Shown: positions 59,621-64,000 of the stretch, one piece after another | How positions within the stretch are numbered: the first letter of the stretch is position 1 | Layout of the letters: each line of letters starts with the position of its first letter | From: an uncultured Clostridia bacterium | GTDB lineage: Bacteria; Bacillota; Clostridia; TANB77; CAG-508 | NCBI GenBank assembly: GCA_947631915.1 | Contig: CANRNC010000002.1 | Coordinates: 1-64,000 of the forward strand | DNA: 64,000 bases | Reading direction: 5' to 3' | Made by a program: the position numbers and the translations under genes | Notes under the pieces: generated by a model | Told to the model about the DNA's origin: nothing | Seen by the model: only the letters and a program-made list of their open reading frames with translations | The model's database searches: none

Positions 59621-59646
59621 TCTTTTTTTTATTTTCTTTATTATGC
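59578..59646 (-). terminator. tuf terminator: 33-bp inverted repeat with 3-nt loop, overlapping the tuf stop codon
   Basis: gcataataaagaaaataaaaaaaagagagtgct / tgc / agcattctcttttttttattttctttattatgc; a single G/A difference between arms. Confidence 0.92.
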
Positions 59647-60843
59647 TAATATTTCTGTTACGATACCTGATCCTACTGTTCTACCACCTTCACGTATAGC
59701 GAATCTTAATCCTTTTTCCATAGCGATTGGTGTGATTAATTCGATAGTCATTCTTGTATTGTCTCCTGGCATAACCATTTCTGTTCCAGCTTCTAGTTCG
59801 ATTAATCCTGTAACGTCTGTTGTTCTGAAATAGAATTGTGGTCTATATCCATTGAAGAATGGTGTATGTCTTCCACCTTCTTCTTTAGTTAATACATATA
59901 CTTCTGCTTTGAATTTTGTATGTGGATTAACTGTTCCAGGTTTTGCTAATACTTGACCTCTTTCGATGTCTTTTCTATCAATTCCTCTTAATAATGCTCC
60001 AGCATTATCTCCAGCTTGAGCTTGATCTAGAGATTTTCTGAACATTTCAAGTCCTGTGATAACTGTTTTATTTCTTTCTGTTGTTAAACCGATAATTTCA
60101 ACTTCATCACCAACTTTGATTGTTCCTCTTTCTACTCTACCAGTAACAACTGTTCCTCTTCCTGTAATTGTCATTGTGTCTTCGATTGGCATTAAGAATG
60201 GTTGATCAACTGGTCTTTCTGGTGTTGGTATATAAGTATCAACTGCTTCCATTAATTCTCTAATGCATGCATATTCTGGTGCATTTGGATCTGTTGATGA
60301 ACATTCTAGAACTTTTAATGAAGATCCTTTTATAACTGGGATTTCATCTCCTGGGAAATCATAGCTTGATAATAAGTCTCTAACTTCCATTTCAACTAAT
60401 TCTAATAATTCTGGATCGTCAACCATATCACATTTATTTAAATAAACTACGATATATTTAACTCCAACTTGTCTAGCAAGTAATATATGCTCTCTTGTTT
60501 GAGGCATTGGGCCATCAGCTGCAGAAACAACTAGGATAGCTCCATCCATTTGTGCTGCACCTGTAATCATGTTTTTAACGTAATCTGCGTGTCCTGGGCA
60601 GTCTACGTGTGCATAGTGTCTGTTGTTTGTTTCATATTCAACGTGAGCTGTATTAATTGTGATTCCTCTTGCTTGTTCCTCTGGTGCTCCATCGATTTTT
60701 GAATACTCAGTATATTGAGCTTTTCCTTCTAATGATAATACTTTTGTAATAGCAGCTGTTGTTGTTGTTTTTCCATGGTCAACGTGTCCGATTGTACCAA
60801 TGTTAATGTGTGGTTTTGTTCTTTCAAATTTAGCTTTTGCCAT
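59641..60843 (-). CDS. tuf: Elongation factor Tu
   Basis: [36 protein letters not shown]; start corrected from 60906 to 60843 (AGGAGG ribosome-binding site). Confidence 0.98.
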   Translation of the reverse strand: MAKAKFERTKPHINIGTIGHVDHGKTTTTAAITKVLSLEGKAQYTEYSKIDGAPEEQARGITINTAHVEYETNNRHYAHVDCPGHADYVKNMITGAAQMDGAILVVSAADGPMPQTREHILLARQVGVKYIVVYLNKCDMVDDPELLELVEMEVRDLLSSYDFPGDEIPVIKGSSLKVLECSSTDPNAPEYACIRELMEAVDTYIPTPERPVDQPFLMPIEDTMTITGRGTVVTGRVERGTIKVGDEVEIIGLTTERNKTVITGLEMFRKSLDQAQAGDNAGALLRGIDRKDIERGQVLAKPGTVNPHTKFKAEVYVLTKEEGGRHTPFFNGYRPQFYFRTTDVTGLIELEAGTEMVMPGDNTRMTIELITPIAMEKGLRFAIREGGRTVGSGIVTEILA

Positions 60844-60958
60844 TTGAAAATTCCTCCTTTTTAATTTTATATTTTTTTTAAATTTAATAGCGATATTTGC
60901 AACCATTTTATACTATTTTGGTTGATTTTGCAATAGTTTTTTCAAATTTATTTTATTT

Positions 60959-63043
60959 CTAATCTTCCTTTTTAGTTCTTGTTGCAACTATGTTGTCTAA
61001 AATTGTTTTTGGAACTTCTTCATAGTGACTTGGTTCCATTGCATAAGTTCCTCTACCTTGAGTTTTAGAACGTAGGTCTGTTGCATATCCAAACATCTCT
61101 GATAATGGAATAAATCCTCTTACTATTTGAGATCCTCCTCTAGCTTCCATACCTTCCATTCTACCACGTCTAGAATTTATATCTCCAATAACATCTCCCA
61201 TATATTCTTCTGGAACTGTTATTTCAACTCTCATTATAGGTTCAAGTATAACTGATTTTCCTTTTTTACAACCATCTTTGAATGCCATAGATCCTGCTAT
61301 CTTGAATGCCATTTCTGAAGAGTCAACTTCATGGTAAGAACCATCTACTAAAGTAGCTTTAAAGTCTATAACTGGGTATCCTGCTAAAATTCCGCTGTTT
61401 GCTGCTTCACGAATACCATCTTCGATAGGTTTGATATATTCTTTTGGAACTGCTCCTCCGACGATTTTGCTTTCAAATACAATTCCTGAACCTGGTTCCA
61501 ATGGTTCCATTTCAATAATAGCGTGTCCGTATTGTCCACGTCCACCTGATTGACGAATGAATTTACCTTCAGCTCTAACAGCATTTCTAATTGTTTCTTT
61601 GTAAGCAACTTGTGGTTTACCTACATTACATTCAACTTTGAATTCTCTTTTTAATCTATCAACTATGATATCTAGGTGTAACTCACCCATACCAGCGATG
61701 ATAGTTTGACCTGTTTCTTGATCTGTATATGTTTTAAATGTTGGATCTTCTTCAGCAAGTTTTGATAAAGCGATAGCCATCTTTTCTTGTGCAACTTTGT
61801 CTTTTGGCTCTATTGCAATATCTATAACTGGCTCTGGAAATTCCATTGATTCTAGTATTATAGGATGAGCTTCATCACATAATGTATCTCCTGTAGTTAC
61901 ATCTTTAAGACCAACAGCAGCAGCGATATCTCCTGTATAAACTTTTGTTATATCTTCTCTACGATTTGCATGCATTAATAGAATTCTTCCCATTCTTTCC
62001 TTTTTATCTTTATTAGCGTTCAATACACTTGTTCCAGCGTCTAATGTTCCAGAGTAAACTCTAAAGAAACATAATTTTCCAACGAATGGATCTGTTGCAA
62101 TTTTAAATGCTAATGCAGCAAAAGGTTCCTTATCGTCTGGTTTTCTAAAAGCTTGTTCTCCATCTGGAGTTTGACCTTCAACTGGTGGAATATCTACTGG
62201 TGATGGTAAATAATCTAATATTGCGTCAAGTAATTCTTGAACACCTTTATTTTTGTATGAAGAACCACAGCATACAGGAATTATATTTCCAGCTATTGTT
62301 CCTTTACGAAGTCCTGATTTTATTTCTTCTATTGTTAATTCTCCACCATCTAAATATTTCATCATTAATTCATCATCTTGTTCTGCAGCAGTTTCAATCA
62401 TTTCTTGATGTGCTGCTTCTGCTTCTGCCTTCATATCTTCTGGAATATCTGTGATTTCAATATCTTTTCCTTCATTATCTTTATGAATAAGTGCTTTCAT
62501 TTTCATTAAGTCTACTATACCTTTAAAATTATCTTCAGCACCTATTGGTAATTGAATTCTTACTGGATGAGCATTTAATCTTGTCTTTAATTGTTCAACA
62601 CAATTGTTAAAGTTTGCTCCTGTCATATCCATTTTATTTACATATACCATTCTTGGTACTTTGTATTTATCTGCTTGACGCCAAACTGTTTCAGATTGAG
62701 GTTGAACTCCACTTTTAGCACATAGTACAGTAACTGCACCGTCAAGTACTTTTAATGATCTTTCAACTTCAACTGTAAAATCAACGTGTCCAGGTGTGTC
62801 TATAATGTTAATTCTATGATCTTTCCAGAAACAAGTAGTAGCAGCAGAAGTAATTGTTATACCTCTTTCTTGCTCTTGAACCATCCAGTCCATAGTAGCT
62901 TCACCATCATGAACCTCACCAATTTTATGTGTTTTACCTGTGTAGAAAAGAATTCTTTCTGTAGTTGTAGTTTTTCCTGCATCTATGTGAGCCATTATTC
63001 CTATATTTCTTGTTTTTTGTAATGATACTTGTCTACCGTCCAC
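60959..63043 (-). CDS. fusA: Elongation factor G
   Basis: [24 protein letters not shown], full EF-G domains. Confidence 0.98.
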   Translation of the reverse strand: MDGRQVSLQKTRNIGIMAHIDAGKTTTTERILFYTGKTHKIGEVHDGEATMDWMVQEQERGITITSAATTCFWKDHRINIIDTPGHVDFTVEVERSLKVLDGAVTVLCAKSGVQPQSETVWRQADKYKVPRMVYVNKMDMTGANFNNCVEQLKTRLNAHPVRIQLPIGAEDNFKGIVDLMKMKALIHKDNEGKDIEITDIPEDMKAEAEAAHQEMIETAAEQDDELMMKYLDGGELTIEEIKSGLRKGTIAGNIIPVCCGSSYKNKGVQELLDAILDYLPSPVDIPPVEGQTPDGEQAFRKPDDKEPFAALAFKIATDPFVGKLCFFRVYSGTLDAGTSVLNANKDKKERMGRILLMHANRREDITKVYTGDIAAAVGLKDVTTGDTLCDEAHPIILESMEFPEPVIDIAIEPKDKVAQEKMAIALSKLAEEDPTFKTYTDQETGQTIIAGMGELHLDIIVDRLKREFKVECNVGKPQVAYKETIRNAVRAEGKFIRQSGGRGQYGHAIIEMEPLEPGSGIVFESKIVGGAVPKEYIKPIEDGIREAANSGILAGYPVIDFKATLVDGSYHEVDSSEMAFKIAGSMAFKDGCKKGKSVILEPIMRVEITVPEEYMGDVIGDINSRRGRMEGMEARGGSQIVRGFIPLSEMFGYATDLRSKTQGRGTYAMEPSHYEEVPKTILDNIVATRTKKED

Positions 63044-63099
63044 AAATTTTTCCTCCTTTATTTTATCTATTAACGTTTTATCTTCTTAATTGCTAAACT

Positions 63100-63166
63100 C
63101 TACCATTTGTAGTGTGCAAATGCTTTGTTTGCTTCTGCCATCTTATGCATATCTTCTTTCTTTTTG
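63100..63166 (-). pseudogene. 67-bp duplicate of the rpsG 3' end
   Basis: 65/67 identical to 63232-63298, including the stop codon. Confidence 0.92.
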
Positions 63167-63231
63167 TTTTTTCAAGTCAAACAATCAGTTTCACTGCTTG
63201 TTTGTCATGAGCTTTCAAAACAAAGCATTTT

Positions 63232-63702
63232 CTACCATTTATAATGTGCAAATGCTTTGTTTGCTTCTGCCATCTTATGCATATCTTCTTTCTTTTTGAA
63301 AGCTCCACCGTTACCAGCTACAGCGTCTAGTATTTCTGCTGCTAGTTTTTCTGCCATTGTTTTTTCATGTCTTTTTCTAGCATATGTTACTAAATATCTT
63401 AAACCTAATGTTTGTCTTCTTTCAGGTCTAATTTCTAGTGGAACTTGGTATGTTGCACCACCAACTCTTCTTGCTTTAACTTCAAGAACAGGCATTACAT
63501 TATCTAATGCTGCTTCAAATACTTCTAGTGGATTTTTTTGTTCTTTCTCTTTAATGATGTCAAATGCACCATAAACGATTTCTTGTGCTACAGCTTTTTT
63601 ACCATCTAACATAACATTGTTGATTAATTTTGTAACAACTTTGCTATTGTACATTGGATCTGGTAACACATCTCTTTTTGCTACATAACCTTTTCTTGGC
63701 AC
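63232..63702 (-). CDS. rpsG: 30S ribosomal protein S7
   Basis: [36 protein letters not shown]...AFAHYKW. Confidence 0.98.
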   Translation of the reverse strand: MPRKGYVAKRDVLPDPMYNSKVVTKLINNVMLDGKKAVAQEIVYGAFDIIKEKEQKNPLEVFEAALDNVMPVLEVKARRVGGATYQVPLEIRPERRQTLGLRYLVTYARKRHEKTMAEKLAAEILDAVAGNGGAFKKKEDMHKMAEANKAFAHYKW

Positions 63703-63891
63703 TATTCTTCACTCCTTTTCATAAAATTTATGTGATATCTATATTATTCGTGTAAATTAGCACGACGAGATATCAAAGTTACTCTGATAGGTTTAACCTA
63801 TCCGTCAAGTGCAATAATCTATTCTAAATTTAAGTACCTTAAATTAGTAATTTATTATTTGCACTAATTTTAGTCCAACTATTATTTCTTT

Positions 63892-64000
63892 GGACGTTTA
63901 GCTCCATATTTTGAACGAGCCTGCATTCTGTCTTTTACTCCTGCTGTATCAAGTGTTCCTCTAATTATATGGTATCTAACACCTGGTAAGTCCTTTACTC
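63892..64000 (-). CDS. rpsL: 30S ribosomal protein S12, C-terminal part (truncated by window edge)
   Basis: Minus-strand reading ..[38 protein letters not shown]. Confidence 0.95.

Noticed and set aside
60844-60906. Extended N-terminus of EF-Tu ([11 protein letters not shown]..)
   Set aside because: The canonical start [12 protein letters not shown] follows AGGAGG; the extension is upstream leader sequence.
63090-63299. Plus-strand 69-aa ORF with internal duplication
   Set aside because: It is the antisense of the duplicated rpsG 3' end; the repeat is real but the ORF is not supported.
33400-63760. Shared string TATTATTCGTGTAAAT at about 33404 and 63744
   Set aside because: Short AT-rich match in two unrelated leaders with no further alignment; likely chance.

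Overview
The window is AT-rich and looks like a Bacillota/Clostridia chromosome. This is inferred from WalRK-, ClpE-, BofC- and AddB-type genes and AGGAGG ribosome-binding sites; no database search was run. Most genes are on the minus strand. They include a WalRK-like two-component pair, a P-type Ca2+ ATPase, rnhB, an HtrA-type protease and clpE. Three giant tandem BspA/DUF285 leucine-rich-repeat surface proteins follow (about 13.3-33.3 kb). After these come a 3D/G5-like protein, rsmA, mfd, an IS200-like/RAYT transposase with 71-bp terminal inverted repeats, rpsT, pgeF, addB, an ABC-2 exporter, an ogg-like glycosylase, ROK kinase, hpf, acpP, plsX and the str cluster (tuf, fusA, rpsG, partial rpsL). 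The most interesting structure is non-coding. (i) A hairpin family with core AGTAAAATTYGCTTYGC(R)AATTTTTCA sits inside locus-specific self-complementary arms, next to very long terminators at both ends of the window (behind walK and tuf). (ii) At least ten dispersed TGTAGGGGCAC-N-GTGCCC palindromes differ in sequence but keep their pairing. (iii) The last 67 bp of rpsG are duplicated downstream with only synonymous changes. (iv) Two BspA genes share a leader block whose hairpin shows compensatory change. (v) The rpsL-rpsG spacer holds several consecutive hairpins. No tRNA, rRNA or CRISPR array was recognised.
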